Shown: positions 50,119 to 59,054 of the stretch, piece by piece
Layout: each line of letters opens with the position of its first letter
How positions within the stretch are numbered: position 1 is the first letter of the stretch
Assembly: GCA_016702505.1 (NCBI GenBank)
Contig: JADJDU010000007.1
Coordinates: 62,001 to 126,000 of the forward strand
Length of the DNA: 64,000 bases
Direction: 5' to 3'
From: Microthrixaceae bacterium
GTDB lineage: Bacteria; Actinomycetota; Acidimicrobiia; Acidimicrobiales; Iamiaceae
Position numbers and translations under genes: made by a program
Notes under the pieces: generated by a model
What the model was told of the DNA's origin: nothing
The model's database searches: none
The model's input: only the letters and a program-made list of their open reading frames with translations

Positions 50119-51474
50119 CTACTGGTTGCGAGGCAGGTCTTTGAACGGGGCCGTCTTCTCGTTGCCGGGCTCCTTGGGCAGCCCCAGAACCCGTTCGGAG
50201 ATGATGTTGCGCTGGATCTGATCGGTGCCGCCGTAGATGGGCGGGGCCTGGGCCCACAGAGCCATGCCGGTGACCATGGGCAGGAACGGGTTCCCGGTGG
50301 CCTCGGTGATGGCCGCGGCCTCAGCGCCACCCTTGTAGCTGTGAAGCATTCCCGACGGGCCCACGATCCGCAGAGACAGATCGCGGCTGAGCCTGGTCAT
50401 GTCGCTCATGGACAGCTTGGCGAGGTTGGCCATGCCGGGCAGGTCGACACCGGCTTTCTTGGCCGCCTTGGCCCGCAGGTTGCTGAAGCGGGCGATCTCA
50501 CCCAGGGTGTGCAACCGGACCAGGTCCTGTCGGATGGTCGGGTCGGTGTTGGTGCCGTTGCCTCGGGCCAGGTCCATGAGGAGCTTCGCCCCGCCGGCCA
50601 GCCCAGGTGCGGCCCGGCGAGGACCGGCCTTGGAGGTCCCCTTGCCGGAGGGCACCGGTGCCGCCACGAAGTCAGAGCACGGGCGGTCGAGGTGCCCGGC
50701 GACGGTGCCGGGCATGGCCATCCCCCCGGCCGCCGACCCGCCCCCGGCACCGAGTCCGGACCGCTCGTGCATGAGGGTGGTGTTGGTGACGGCCCACCCG
50801 TTGTTGCGCCCACCGATGATGGCGGAGTCGGGGACCCGGGCATCGGTCAGGAACACCTCGTTGAACATGGCATGACCGGTCATCTCGACGAGGGGCCGGA
50901 CCTCGATTCCGGGCTGGTGCATGTCGATGGAGAACCAGGTGATGCCCTGGTGCTTGGGCACCTCGACATCGCTCCGGGCGATGAGCATCCCCATGTCGGC
51001 CACGTGCCCGAGCGAGGTCCACACCTTCTGGCCGTTGACGATCCACTCATCGCCGTCGCGGTCGGCTCGGCACGTGAGCCCGGCCAGGTCCGACCCGGCT
51101 CCCGGCTCGCTGAAGAGCTGACACCACGCCGCCTCGCCGGTGACGATGGCCCGCACGTAGGTATCGATCTGTTCCTGGCTGCCGTGGGTGGCGATGGTGG
51201 GCGCTGCCAGGAGGAGGCCAAGGCCACCGGGGGCGCTCAAAGCCCCGAAGGCACCGATCTCGGACTGCACCCGCACGGCGTCGTTACGGGCCAGGCCGCG
51301 CCCGTAGGCGTTGACCGGAAGTCCCGGGGCCGACCAACCCGCCAACCCCAGGCGGCTCCACCACTCCCGCACGGTCAGCGCCGGGTCCCAGTTGTCCTCC
51401 AGGAAGGCGCGGAGCTCGTCCACGACGTCGTCGGTGTTGGATGGCTCGACCGTGGACGGATCGGTGATGGTCAT
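50119..51474 (-). CDS. Acyl-CoA dehydrogenase family protein
   Basis: 451 residues: WWSRLGLAGWSAPGLPVNAYGRG, WCQLFSEPGAGSDLAGLTCRADRDGDEWIVNGQKVWTS pattern, MTGHAMFNEVFLTDARVPDSAIIGGRNNGWAV pattern, and near the C-terminus PSGMLHSYKGG and PPIYGGTDQIQRNIISERVLGLPKEP. The typical dehydrogenase sequence GTxxIxxxxIAR.. is met by GGTDQIQRNIISER. An unusual Gly-rich stretch (GLGAGGGSAAGGMAM) follows the central domain. It is convergent with the SNF2 gene and shares no operon with the earlier acyl-CoA genes. Substrate unknown, possibly a steroid or long acyl-CoA. Confidence 0.88.
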   Translation of the reverse strand: MTITDPSTVEPSNTDDVVDELRAFLEDNWDPALTVREWWSRLGLAGWSAPGLPVNAYGRGLARNDAVRVQSEIGAFGALSAPGGLGLLLAAPTIATHGSQEQIDTYVRAIVTGEAAWCQLFSEPGAGSDLAGLTCRADRDGDEWIVNGQKVWTSLGHVADMGMLIARSDVEVPKHQGITWFSIDMHQPGIEVRPLVEMTGHAMFNEVFLTDARVPDSAIIGGRNNGWAVTNTTLMHERSGLGAGGGSAAGGMAMPGTVAGHLDRPCSDFVAAPVPSGKGTSKAGPRRAAPGLAGGAKLLMDLARGNGTNTDPTIRQDLVRLHTLGEIARFSNLRAKAAKKAGVDLPGMANLAKLSMSDMTRLSRDLSLRIVGPSGMLHSYKGGAEAAAITEATGNPFLPMVTGMALWAQAPPIYGGTDQIQRNIISERVLGLPKEPGNEKTAPFKDLPRNQ

Positions 51475-51529
51475 CGGATAGCTCCCCTGCGTGACAGCAC
51501 ACCACCCCTGCGGTGCAGGTGGATTGCTA

Positions 51530-52747
51530 TTAGCTCTTGACCGCCTGGTCAAGTAGGTGCGGGTCGCGGGGGCGTTCGAGGCGCTTCAAGCCCACGCGGG
51601 CCGTGCGCCACGCCGAATCGGCCAACAGCAGGGCCAATGCCACCGCCGCCACCTCGTGGATCTCGAACACCAAGCCCAGCGCCGCCACATTGACCGCGCC
51701 CAGACCGAGCCAGGATCGAGTGGCGGCAAACCCCTCGCTCAACTTCTGATGACCACCACCGCGCAGCATGGGCAACAGGTAGGCCAAGGCTCCCCACACG
51801 ATCTGGATGAAGCCTCCCACCACCAGCACCAGCAACCAGTTGCCGGTGAATGGCAGCCGGTCGTAGCGCTCTGCCTCATAGGCGGTGGCCAGCACCGCGG
51901 TCGACATCCACAGCGGACCGATCCACAGGGCCAGGATCCGAGGTCCGGCCCAATCGAACTGGCGCCTGGTCACGACCGGCATGAACGCCAGCAGCATCAG
52001 GATCCCATAGCCGTACGCACCGAGGGCCACGAACAGGATCATCGTCCGTTCGAGAACTATCCCCGCCGCCGCGACCACCACCGCCACCACCTGGAAGCCC
52101 AGGACCGAACCGAGCCGGGCCGAGGTGACCCGGTGGCTCATGCGGCTCCGTCCCACCGTCGAACCGAAGAACGGGAGGGTGGTGAGGATCACCAGTCCCA
52201 CGAACCCCAACAAGTTGAGCGTGGCATGGGCGGCCCGCAACTCGGGACGGGCCCCGTCGCTCACCATGTACACCCCGACCCCGATGGCGGCCACCGCCAG
52301 CACCAGCGCGGCCACGTATCCGCCTACGGCCACATCGAAGCGGCGCTCTGACCCGAGGGCTACCGTCGACACCAACAGGTAGGCGAGCAGCGCCAGCCCG
52401 ACCAGGTAGGCCACCCCGGCTCCAGCCGTGATAGCCGTGGCCAGCTCCAGCTCTCGGCCGGCCACCACTCCGACCGCCCCGACCACCAACAGAGACCGTT
52501 GCGCCATGACCGCCCACCCCGCTGGGGCCGGTGCTGCCGACCAGGTCACTGTCAGCATCAACGTGACCCCGCTGATGGCTTGGCCCACCCCGCCGGCCAG
52601 CACCAAGTGAAGGGGCATCCACCGTTCCTGACCTGACGCTGCCGCGGCCGCCGCCACCACCAGGAAGGCCAGAGACAATCGCAAGGTGGTTCGGGTCTGG
52701 CGATGACTCTCCCTGACTCGCCCGTCAGAGGTTCTGCTGGTTGTCAT
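51530..52747 (-). CDS. Polytopic membrane protein, copper/nitrite-reductase-associated type
   Basis: 405 residues with about twelve hydrophobic helices and almost no soluble part. Conserved-looking histidines lie in PLHLVLAGGVGQAISGVTLML and in AAHATLNLLGFVGLVILTTLPFF, followed by STVGRSRMSHRV. The latter resembles the membrane module that some actinobacterial multicopper oxidases carry at their N-terminus, and NnrS-like proteins. It follows the Sco1-PCu(A)C-CcdA operon on the same strand after about 100 bases and lies 6 kb from the nitrite reductase. A haem- or copper-related membrane role is inferred; no family is certain. Confidence 0.6.
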   Translation of the reverse strand: MTTSRTSDGRVRESHRQTRTTLRLSLAFLVVAAAAAASGQERWMPLHLVLAGGVGQAISGVTLMLTVTWSAAPAPAGWAVMAQRSLLVVGAVGVVAGRELELATAITAGAGVAYLVGLALLAYLLVSTVALGSERRFDVAVGGYVAALVLAVAAIGVGVYMVSDGARPELRAAHATLNLLGFVGLVILTTLPFFGSTVGRSRMSHRVTSARLGSVLGFQVVAVVVAAAGIVLERTMILFVALGAYGYGILMLLAFMPVVTRRQFDWAGPRILALWIGPLWMSTAVLATAYEAERYDRLPFTGNWLLVLVVGGFIQIVWGALAYLLPMLRGGGHQKLSEGFAATRSWLGLGAVNVAALGLVFEIHEVAAVALALLLADSAWRTARVGLKRLERPRDPHLLDQAVKS

Positions 52748-52846
52748 GACGTTTCGACTCCTCCCCCGCTCCCAATGCGACCATACCGACCCGACACCGC
52801 GCGTTCTACGTACCGATAACGCGCCCCCGGCGGTCGGGCCGGCTGG

Positions 52847-53635
52847 TCAGAGAGGAAGGGACGCCCCGCCGAATCGGGTCTGGAGCTCACCCATCCACTG
52901 GGCCCACACCCCGGTCACCTGGAGGACCCCGAGCACCACCAGCATCCCGCCGCTCACCTGCATGATCCCCTGGTAGTGACGCTTCACCACGGCAAAGGCC
53001 GACATGGCCCGGTCGAAGGCGAGGCCGGTGATGAGCAGCGGCAGGCCCAGACCCAAGCAGTAGATGGACGACAACGCGGCACCCCGGGCCGCCGAGGCCT
53101 GATCACTCGAAGCGGCCAGTCCCAACACCACGCCGAGGGTCGGTCCGATGCACGGGGTCCAACCCAGCGCGAAGGTGACCCCGAGCAGCGGCGCGGCCCA
53201 CAGGCCCTTACCCGGCAACTTGTGGATGCGGACGTCGCGGTTGAGGAACGACACCCGGCTGAGCACGCCGGCCAGCAGCAACCCCAAGATGATCGTAACC
53301 ACGCCGAAGATCTGGCTGAGCCCGACGGCGTGACGGGCCATGGCATCGCCGAAGCTCCCGAACAGCGCACCGAAGGACACGAACACCAACGCGGTACCGG
53401 CCACGAAGCCCAACGTGCCGAGCAGGACCCGACGAATCGCGTCACCGGTACGAGGGGCCTCAGCGCTGCCACACATCTCGGCCGCCGACATCCCCGTTGT
53501 ATAGGAGAGGTATGCCGGCACCAACGGGAGCACGCACGGCGACAGGAACGAAACCACGCCGGCGGCGAAGGCGATGGCCGCGGCCACCAAGAGGGAGCCG
53601 TCCTGCACCCGATCTGCCGCTACGGACAACAGCAT
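52847..53635 (-). CDS. ccdA: CcdA-type thiol:disulfide transporter
   Basis: A 262-residue protein with six membrane helices that passes reducing power from cytoplasmic thioredoxin to exported thiol proteins. The first redox motif is SFLSPCVLPLVPAYLSY and the partner Cys is in LGWTPCIGPTLGVVLGLA, the standard CcdA pair. Its ATG overlaps the preceding TlpA stop by one base (TGATG), so it most likely reduces that TlpA protein, and possibly CcmG/CcmH from the ccm operon. Confidence 0.92.
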   Translation of the reverse strand: MLLSVAADRVQDGSLLVAAAIAFAAGVVSFLSPCVLPLVPAYLSYTTGMSAAEMCGSAEAPRTGDAIRRVLLGTLGFVAGTALVFVSFGALFGSFGDAMARHAVGLSQIFGVVTIILGLLLAGVLSRVSFLNRDVRIHKLPGKGLWAAPLLGVTFALGWTPCIGPTLGVVLGLAASSDQASAARGAALSSIYCLGLGLPLLITGLAFDRAMSAFAVVKRHYQGIMQVSGGMLVVLGVLQVTGVWAQWMGELQTRFGGASLPL

Positions 53636-54159
53636 CAGGCTCGCACCTCGTCGAGCGCGGCCAAAACTTCTTCGTCATCGAAGTCGATAGCACCCGGGAA
53701 GGTGCCGACCACCTCTCCCTCGGGGTCCAACAACACCGTGGTCGGGACTCCCAGGGCGCTGAACGTGCGCTTGAACTCGTTGCGCCGGTCTCGCCACAGC
53801 TCGACTTCGAGGCCGTGCTTGGCGATCTTGGCGTCGATCTCGTCTTCCACGTCGGCGGCGTCGAGGTTGACCGCCACGATCCGGATCCCGTCGGCGGAAT
53901 CCGACTCGGCGAACTCCTGAAGCCCGGCCAACTCCTCGTCGCACTCACGACACCACGTGGCCCAACTCACCAGCAGGACCGGTTCGCCAGCCAGATCGGC
54001 GACCGACACCGGCTCTCCGGTTCTCAGGTCGGCCACCGCGTAGTCGGTACCACCACCCCCGCCGCCACATGCAGCCAGAAGCGACATGCCCAGTAGCGAA
54101 ACGACCACGACCACCACGGCGCTGAAAGTCGAGGCCTTGGGCCGAGTCGAGGCACTCAT
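53635..54159 (-). CDS. TlpA-like thioredoxin lipoprotein
   Basis: 174 residues. A signal sequence ends in a lipobox (SLLGMSLLAAC), then a Gly run and a thioredoxin domain with VLLVSWATWCRECDEELAGL (active site WCREC), IRIVAVNLDAADVEDEI and cis-proline region LGVPTTVLLDPEGEVVG. It acts outside the membrane, probably reducing Sco1 or cytochrome oxidase CuA cysteines. ATG 54159 overlaps the cupredoxin stop (ATGA), and ccdA follows. Confidence 0.88.
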   Translation of the reverse strand: MSASTRPKASTFSAVVVVVVSLLGMSLLAACGGGGGGTDYAVADLRTGEPVSVADLAGEPVLLVSWATWCRECDEELAGLQEFAESDSADGIRIVAVNLDAADVEDEIDAKIAKHGLEVELWRDRRNEFKRTFSALGVPTTVLLDPEGEVVGTFPGAIDFDDEEVLAALDEVRA

Positions 54160-54548
54160 GGGTCCTTCACCACGATCAGGTAGCGCTGGTCCTCGGTCAC
54201 CGGGCAATAGCCCTCGTAGGTACCGGCCTTGCCGTAGCGGAGGAACAACTCCTCACCGGCGTCGACCAGGTACGGACCGACCGAATGGCGGACCACGTCC
54301 TCGTTGCGGATCCGGATGTAGTCGCCCACGGTGAACTCCAATCGGGACGGCATCACCGCCACCTTCTCCCGGGCCTTGAGCCGATCGTTGGTGCCCTTGG
54401 GAACCACGATCTCGATGGTCTGGGGTTCACGTTCGCCGCCCTGGATCATGGTGATGCCCACCACCACGCCGACGGCGGCCACCACGGTCACGATGACCGC
54501 GGCGACCAGCCACCGACGCGACGACCTGGTCTCAGGGTGCGGTGTCAC
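54156..54548 (-). CDS. Membrane-anchored cupredoxin-like protein
   Basis: 130 residues: one membrane helix (WLVAAVIVTVVAAVGVVVGI) and a single cupredoxin-like domain (LEFTVGDYIRIRNEDVVRHSVGPYLVDAGEELFLRYGKAGTYEGYCPVTEDQRYLIVV in pattern). The first His (VRHSVG) and Cys (EGYCPV) of a type 1 copper site are present. The second His and Met usually found within ten residues of the Cys are missing, so copper binding would be unusual. The GTG start lies 17 bases inside the PCu(A)C gene. Confidence 0.75.
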   Translation of the reverse strand: MTPHPETRSSRRWLVAAVIVTVVAAVGVVVGITMIQGGEREPQTIEIVVPKGTNDRLKAREKVAVMPSRLEFTVGDYIRIRNEDVVRHSVGPYLVDAGEELFLRYGKAGTYEGYCPVTEDQRYLIVVKDP

Positions 54549-55095
54549 GGACCTCGGCCTCCACCACGACCTCGCCGGCGTTCTCGAAGGTGAGGGTCAC
54601 CTCGATGGTCGACCCTGTCTCCAACGGTGCGACCAGATCCATCAGCATGATGTGGAAGCCACCCGGTTCGAGGCTGACGGTCTCACCGGCCGGTACCGGG
54701 ATCTCGTCGACCTCGGCCATCTCCATCATGCCGCCGCCCGTGGTGTCACCCCCGGCCATCTTGGTCTCGTGGATCTCGACCTTGCCGGCCACCGCGGCGT
54801 CTACCGATGCATCGAGCAACGCATCATCGGTGTCAGTGCCGTTGTTGATCTGGAGGTAGATCGCGCCCTTGGTGGTAGCCGATGGCGATGTCCGGGCCCA
54901 GGCCCCGTCGATGGTCAACTCACCGGCCGGAGCGGTGGTGGTGGCCGCTTCGGTGGTGGTGGTGGTGGTGGCCTCGGCCACGGTGGTGGTCGTGTCGTCG
55001 GAGGCGTTGTCGTCGCTGCCACAGCCAGCGAGCAGGAGACCGGCCCCCAGCAGAACTGCGGCGGAACCGGTGGTGATGCGGGACTTGACGTTCAT
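54532..55095 (-). CDS. PCu(A)C copper chaperone lipoprotein
   Basis: 187 residues. Signal sequence with lipobox LLLAGC, a long Thr/Glu-rich spacer, then the PCu(A)C domain (DGAWARTSPSATTKGAIYLQINNG) with copper ligands in VEIHETKMAGGDTTGGGMMEM and GGFHIMLMDL, the H...M...HxM pattern. It delivers Cu(I) to the CuA or CuB site of cytochrome c oxidase, with Sco1 encoded just upstream. Confidence 0.9.
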   Translation of the reverse strand: MNVKSRITTGSAAVLLGAGLLLAGCGSDDNASDDTTTTVAEATTTTTTEAATTTAPAGELTIDGAWARTSPSATTKGAIYLQINNGTDTDDALLDASVDAAVAGKVEIHETKMAGGDTTGGGMMEMAEVDEIPVPAGETVSLEPGGFHIMLMDLVAPLETGSTIEVTLTFENAGEVVVEAEVRDTAP

Positions 55096-55136
55096 GGGTG
55101 TCTCTCCTGGTTGATGCTTATTTGGGGAGGTCTTGG

Positions 55137-55784
55137 TCAGGCCGCGTCGGCCCGGTCGAAGATGGCGTTCAGATCAGCGGTCATGTCGGCGCTCTCGAAC
55201 CCGAAGGGCCACTCGACGACCACCGTCCCGGTGTCGTCGACCACGTAGGTGACCGCGGTGTGCGACACCTCGTAGGCGTCGTCACCTGCTTGGTGGTCGG
55301 CCACCTCGAACTGCACCCCGAAGGCGTTCGTGGCGTCCAGAAGCTCGGCGGGATCCTCGGTGCGGAGGCTCACGGTCCGCTCGAAGAAGTGCCCGAGGTA
55401 GGCGTCGAGCACCTCGCCACTGTCGCGGTCGGGATCGACGGTGACCATGGCGACGGAGACGCGCTCAGCTCGTTCATCGCTCAGGTCACCCATGGCGACG
55501 CTCATGTCGCTCATGGTGGTGGGGCAGATGTCGGGGCAGGAGGTGTAGCCGAAATACACCAGCATCAACCCGCCCGCATCGGCCTTCATGGTGACCGGCG
55601 TGGCCGGATCGGAGGCGTTGGGCAACGTCACGGTCGAGACATCCAATGCCGGAGTGCGAACTACTCCGGCCAGGGATAGGGAACCATCGCCGCTCCCGTC
55701 GTCCCCACAGGAGATGAGCACAACCGAGGCGACCAGAACCGCAACCATCAAACCCAGCCGACGTAGCGATCGTCCCGCATTCAT
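55137..55784 (-). CDS. Sco1/SenC/PrrC copper chaperone lipoprotein
   Basis: 215 residues. Lipobox VVLISC, then the Sco thioredoxin fold: VTMKADAGGLMLVYFGYTSCPDICPTTMSDM with the copper CPDICP, VSVAMVTVDPDRD and the ligand His in VSHTAVTYVVDDTG. It matures the CuA centre of cytochrome oxidase or serves a copper enzyme such as the nearby nitrite reductase. Transcription appears leaderless (TATCGT, seven bases before the ATG at 55784). First gene of the operon leading to ccdA. Confidence 0.92.
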   Translation of the reverse strand: MNAGRSLRRLGLMVAVLVASVVLISCGDDGSGDGSLSLAGVVRTPALDVSTVTLPNASDPATPVTMKADAGGLMLVYFGYTSCPDICPTTMSDMSVAMGDLSDERAERVSVAMVTVDPDRDSGEVLDAYLGHFFERTVSLRTEDPAELLDATNAFGVQFEVADHQAGDDAYEVSHTAVTYVVDDTGTVVVEWPFGFESADMTADLNAIFDRADAA

Positions 55785-55864
55785 GTGAACGACGATACAA
55801 GCAGACCGGAAAACGCCGGGGGCCGTCTGTCACCAGCCCATATGACTGACGTCACACTGGGGTG

Positions 55865-57265
55865 TCAGCCCCAGTCGACGGCGACGTACTTGGTCTCCGT
55901 GTAGGCCAACAGCCCCTCATGGCCACCTTCACGGCCGAGCCCGGACTGCTTGACCCCACCGAAAGGAGCAGCAGGATCCGACACCACGCCCTTGTTGATC
56001 CCGACCATGCCGGCCTCGAGTTGTTCGGCCACCGCCATCCCCCGCCCGAGGTCGCCGGTGAAGACGTAGGCAATGAGACCGTGCTCCACGCCGTTGGCTC
56101 GGGCCACCACATCCTCACCCGGTTCGAACGGGCTGATCGATGCCACCGGACCGAACACCTCTTCAGACAGCAGAGGCGAATCCGCCGGCACCTCCGACAG
56201 CACCGTGGCCTCGTGGTACCACCCGCGTCGAAGGTGAGCCGGTCTACCGCCGCCGGTGAGCACCCGGGCCCCGCCATCGACACCGGCTTGCACCAGGCGT
56301 TCCACCTTGGCTCGGCCGGCCTCGTCGATCAGCGGGCCGAGACGGGTGGCCGGATCCAGACCCGGCCCCACGGGCAACGAGCCCATGGCCACCGCCAGGC
56401 GACGGGCGAACTCGCCGGCCACCGGGGCTTCCACCAGGAACCGGTTGGCGGCCGTGCAGGTCTCGCCGTTGTGACGAAGCTTGGCCACCATCGCCCCCTC
56501 GACGGCCAGGTCCAAGTCGGCATCGGCGAAGACCAAGAACGGCGCGTTACCTCCCAGCTCCATCGAGCAGTTCACCACCCTCTGGGCTGCCTGGGCCAAC
56601 AACACCCGGCCCACCTCGGTCGAGCCGGTGAAGGAGAGCTTGCGCACTCTTGGATCGCCCAGCACCGCGGCGGTGACACCCCGGGCATCGACGGTGGGGA
56701 TCAGGTTGACCACGCCCGAGGGGGCACCGACCTCGTCGAGAGCCTGGTGCAGAATGGCCTCCAACGCCACCGCGGTCAACGGCGTCTGAGCGGCAGGCTT
56801 GGCCACCACCGTGCAGCCGGCGGCCAGGGCCGGCCCCACCTTCCGGGTGAGCATGGCGGCCGGGAAGTTCCACGGGGTGATCAGGTAGCTGACCCCCACC
56901 GGTTGCAGCATGACCACCTGGTGGCCACCGCCGCCCGGGGCCCGTACGACCGAACCGTGGAGACGAACCGCTTCCTCGGAGAACCAGCGGAAGAACTCAG
57001 CGGCGTAGGCCACCTCACCCCGAGCCTCGGCGATGGGTTTGCCGTTCTCCCGGACGATGGTCTCGGCCAGCTCGTCGCTGCGCTCGACCATCAACTCGAA
57101 GGCCCGGCGCAAAACTGTGGAACGAACCCGAGGAGCGGTGTCGCTCCATTCGGGAAAGGCTGCGGCGGCGGAGTCGACTGCGGCAGAAGCGCCCGCCACC
57201 TCCACGTCGACCACGGACGCAAAGGGCTCCTCGGTGCTCGGATCGACGACCTCGATGTCAGTCAT
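55865..57265 (-). CDS. NAD(P)-dependent aldehyde dehydrogenase (succinate-semialdehyde type)
   Basis: 466 residues: VSYLITPWNFPAAMLTRKVGPALAAGCTVVAKPA pattern, LSFTGSTEVGRVLL, catalytic Glu in MELGGNAPFLVF, catalytic Cys in RHNGETCTAANRFLV, and LLSEEVFGPVASISPF. The closest subfamily by motif is succinate-semialdehyde dehydrogenase GabD. The ATG has GGAGG six bases upstream and follows the GH13 gene by 18 bases, so the two may be cotranscribed, though the functional link is unclear. Confidence 0.88.
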   Translation of the reverse strand: MTDIEVVDPSTEEPFASVVDVEVAGASAAVDSAAAAFPEWSDTAPRVRSTVLRRAFELMVERSDELAETIVRENGKPIAEARGEVAYAAEFFRWFSEEAVRLHGSVVRAPGGGGHQVVMLQPVGVSYLITPWNFPAAMLTRKVGPALAAGCTVVAKPAAQTPLTAVALEAILHQALDEVGAPSGVVNLIPTVDARGVTAAVLGDPRVRKLSFTGSTEVGRVLLAQAAQRVVNCSMELGGNAPFLVFADADLDLAVEGAMVAKLRHNGETCTAANRFLVEAPVAGEFARRLAVAMGSLPVGPGLDPATRLGPLIDEAGRAKVERLVQAGVDGGARVLTGGGRPAHLRRGWYHEATVLSEVPADSPLLSEEVFGPVASISPFEPGEDVVARANGVEHGLIAYVFTGDLGRGMAVAEQLEAGMVGINKGVVSDPAAPFGGVKQSGLGREGGHEGLLAYTETKYVAVDWG

Positions 57266-57283
57266 CTTCCACCTCCGTCTCCC

Positions 57284-58957
57284 TCACGACTGTTTCGGAT
57301 CCAGGACCACGGCACAATGGCCAGGGATGTGAACGCTCCCAGCCGACACCACCACGGCTGGGTCGGTGGCACACAGCACCTGGCTCCCCACCGGGATCGG
57401 CACCGTTGCGGCCACGGCCCCGAAGTTGATGGCCACCACCGTCACCTCGAGCTCGTCGTTTCGCTCGTAGACCAAAACGTCGGGCCACGCCGGGTCCGCA
57501 TGCCGCAGCGACAGGGTTCCAGCGTGCAGGCTCGGGCGTTCGGCGCGCAACGCCAACAGAGCCCGGTAGAGCTCCAGCATCGACCCCTCGACCTCGTCCT
57601 GGGCGGCCACGTTGCTGGCCCGATAGCCCGGGTGCACCGGCAGCCACGGCACGGCCTCGGCGGTGGTGAAGCCAGCGTTGGCCTCACCGCTCCACTGCAT
57701 GGGGGTGCGGACCTCGTCGCGGTTGAGCCGTTCGGGCAACCGTTGGAGAACGGCTTCGGGAACCCACCAGAAGAACGACCGGGCGATGGGATCCCGAGCC
57801 TCTCGTAGCCGCATCGGCGTGTTGGCCATGGCGATCTCCTGGCCCTGGTAGATGGTGGGCACACCTCGCAGCGTGCACAACAACACAGCGAGGGTGCGGG
57901 CCTTGGCCTCGTCTCCTCCGACCCGGTCGATCAAGCGGCTGCGGTCGTGGTTCTCCAGGACGTAGGTGGGTTGGAGCGGCGGCGGGAACTCCTTCTCGTA
58001 GGCCTCGATACGGGACCGGAAGAAGTCGGCGTCGTAGCTGTAGGCCAAGAAGTCGAACAGGAACACCAGGTGGAGGCCGTCACCATCGCCCAGGTACCGG
58101 CGCAGCGTGTCGGGGGTTCCGAACACCTCACCGAGCAGCACCCGTTCGACGCCATCGCCGTCGGCGAACTCGTCGACCACGGCCCTCAGCTCGCGGGCGA
58201 AGCCGAAGTTGTCCTCGGTGTTCTCGGTGAACGGGCGCTGCCACAGCCGGGTCTGGTTGCCGTCGACCACCGGCTTGAACGGGTTGTCCCGGAAGTGGCG
58301 GTCCTTCATGACATAGCCGAAGATGTCGAGCCGGAAGCCGTCGACCCCTCTTCCCAGCCAGAATCGCACGGCGTCGAATGCCGCCTCCTTGACCTCAGGG
58401 TTGCGCAGGTTCAGGTCGGGCTGGAACGGCAAGAAGGTGGCCAGGTACCACTGCTGACGATCGGGGCCCCACTGCCACGCCGTCTTGACCTCCATCACCG
58501 AGCGCCAGTTGTTGGGCGGTTTGCGCCCACCCTTTCCGCGACCGTCACGCCAGATGTACCAGTCCGACTTGTCGTTGGAGCGGCTGGCCCGGCTCTGGGC
58601 GAACCACGGGTGTTGGTCCGACGTGTGGTTGATGACCAGGTCGAGCATGACCCGCAGGCCTCGCTCGTGGGCTTCGTCGATGAGGCGCTGGGCGGTGTCG
58701 AGGGTGCCGTACTCGGGGGCGACATCGCAGTAGTCGGAGATGTCGTAGCCGTAGTCCTCTTGGGGACTGGAGAAGAACGGGCTCAGCCAGATGGTGCCCA
58801 CCCCCAGGTCGACGATGTGGTCGAGGTGGTCGATCACACCTTGGAGGTCACCCAGGCCGTCGCCGTTGGAGTCGGCGAAGGATCGTGGGTAGATCTGGTA
58901 GATGACGGTCGACTTCCACCATGGCTCACCACTGGAACTGCGCACCGGTTCGGTCAT
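57284..58957 (-). CDS. GH13 alpha-glucosidase / oligo-glucosidase
   Basis: 557 residues. The GH13 motifs are all present: DLVINHTSDQHPWF (region I), GFRLDIFG with nucleophile Asp211 (II), LLGEVFG with acid/base Glu277 (III) and ENHDRS with Asp338 (IV). QIYPRSFADSNGDGLGDLQGV near the start places it in the alpha-1,4/1,6-glucosidase or trehalose-synthase-like group (subfamily 23/30 style). It is cytoplasmic and would hydrolyse maltose-type sugars. TACGCT six bases before the ATG (58969-58964) signals a leaderless transcript. Confidence 0.9.
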   Translation of the reverse strand: MTEPVRSSSGEPWWKSTVIYQIYPRSFADSNGDGLGDLQGVIDHLDHIVDLGVGTIWLSPFFSSPQEDYGYDISDYCDVAPEYGTLDTAQRLIDEAHERGLRVMLDLVINHTSDQHPWFAQSRASRSNDKSDWYIWRDGRGKGGRKPPNNWRSVMEVKTAWQWGPDRQQWYLATFLPFQPDLNLRNPEVKEAAFDAVRFWLGRGVDGFRLDIFGYVMKDRHFRDNPFKPVVDGNQTRLWQRPFTENTEDNFGFARELRAVVDEFADGDGVERVLLGEVFGTPDTLRRYLGDGDGLHLVFLFDFLAYSYDADFFRSRIEAYEKEFPPPLQPTYVLENHDRSRLIDRVGGDEAKARTLAVLLCTLRGVPTIYQGQEIAMANTPMRLREARDPIARSFFWWVPEAVLQRLPERLNRDEVRTPMQWSGEANAGFTTAEAVPWLPVHPGYRASNVAAQDEVEGSMLELYRALLALRAERPSLHAGTLSLRHADPAWPDVLVYERNDELEVTVVAINFGAVAATVPIPVGSQVLCATDPAVVVSAGSVHIPGHCAVVLDPKQS

Positions 58958-58990
58958 GATCGCAGCGTAGGGGCGGCTCCCCGAACGCGG

Positions 58991-59020
58991 CGGAGGGCCG
59001 GCCCGAAGGCCGGCCCTCCG
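58991..59020 (-). terminator. 13-bp GC hairpin with UUCG loop after nitrite reductase gene
   Basis: CGGAGGGCCGGCC (58991-59003) pairs exactly with 59008-59020 around CGAA. On the minus strand, the nitrite reductase direction, the loop reads UUCG closed by C-G, a very stable tetraloop, 34 bases past the stop at 59055. No U run follows, which is common in high-G+C genomes. Confidence 0.6.
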
Positions 59021-59054
59021 CTTGGGGGAGGTGAGTCAGTGGGAGAAACCGAAC

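Noticed and set aside
55862..57808. A 648-codon open frame on the plus strand
   Set aside because: It lies opposite the aldehyde dehydrogenase and GH13 genes, has no domain, and is rich in His/Gly/Arg/Gln as expected of antisense frames in high-G+C DNA.
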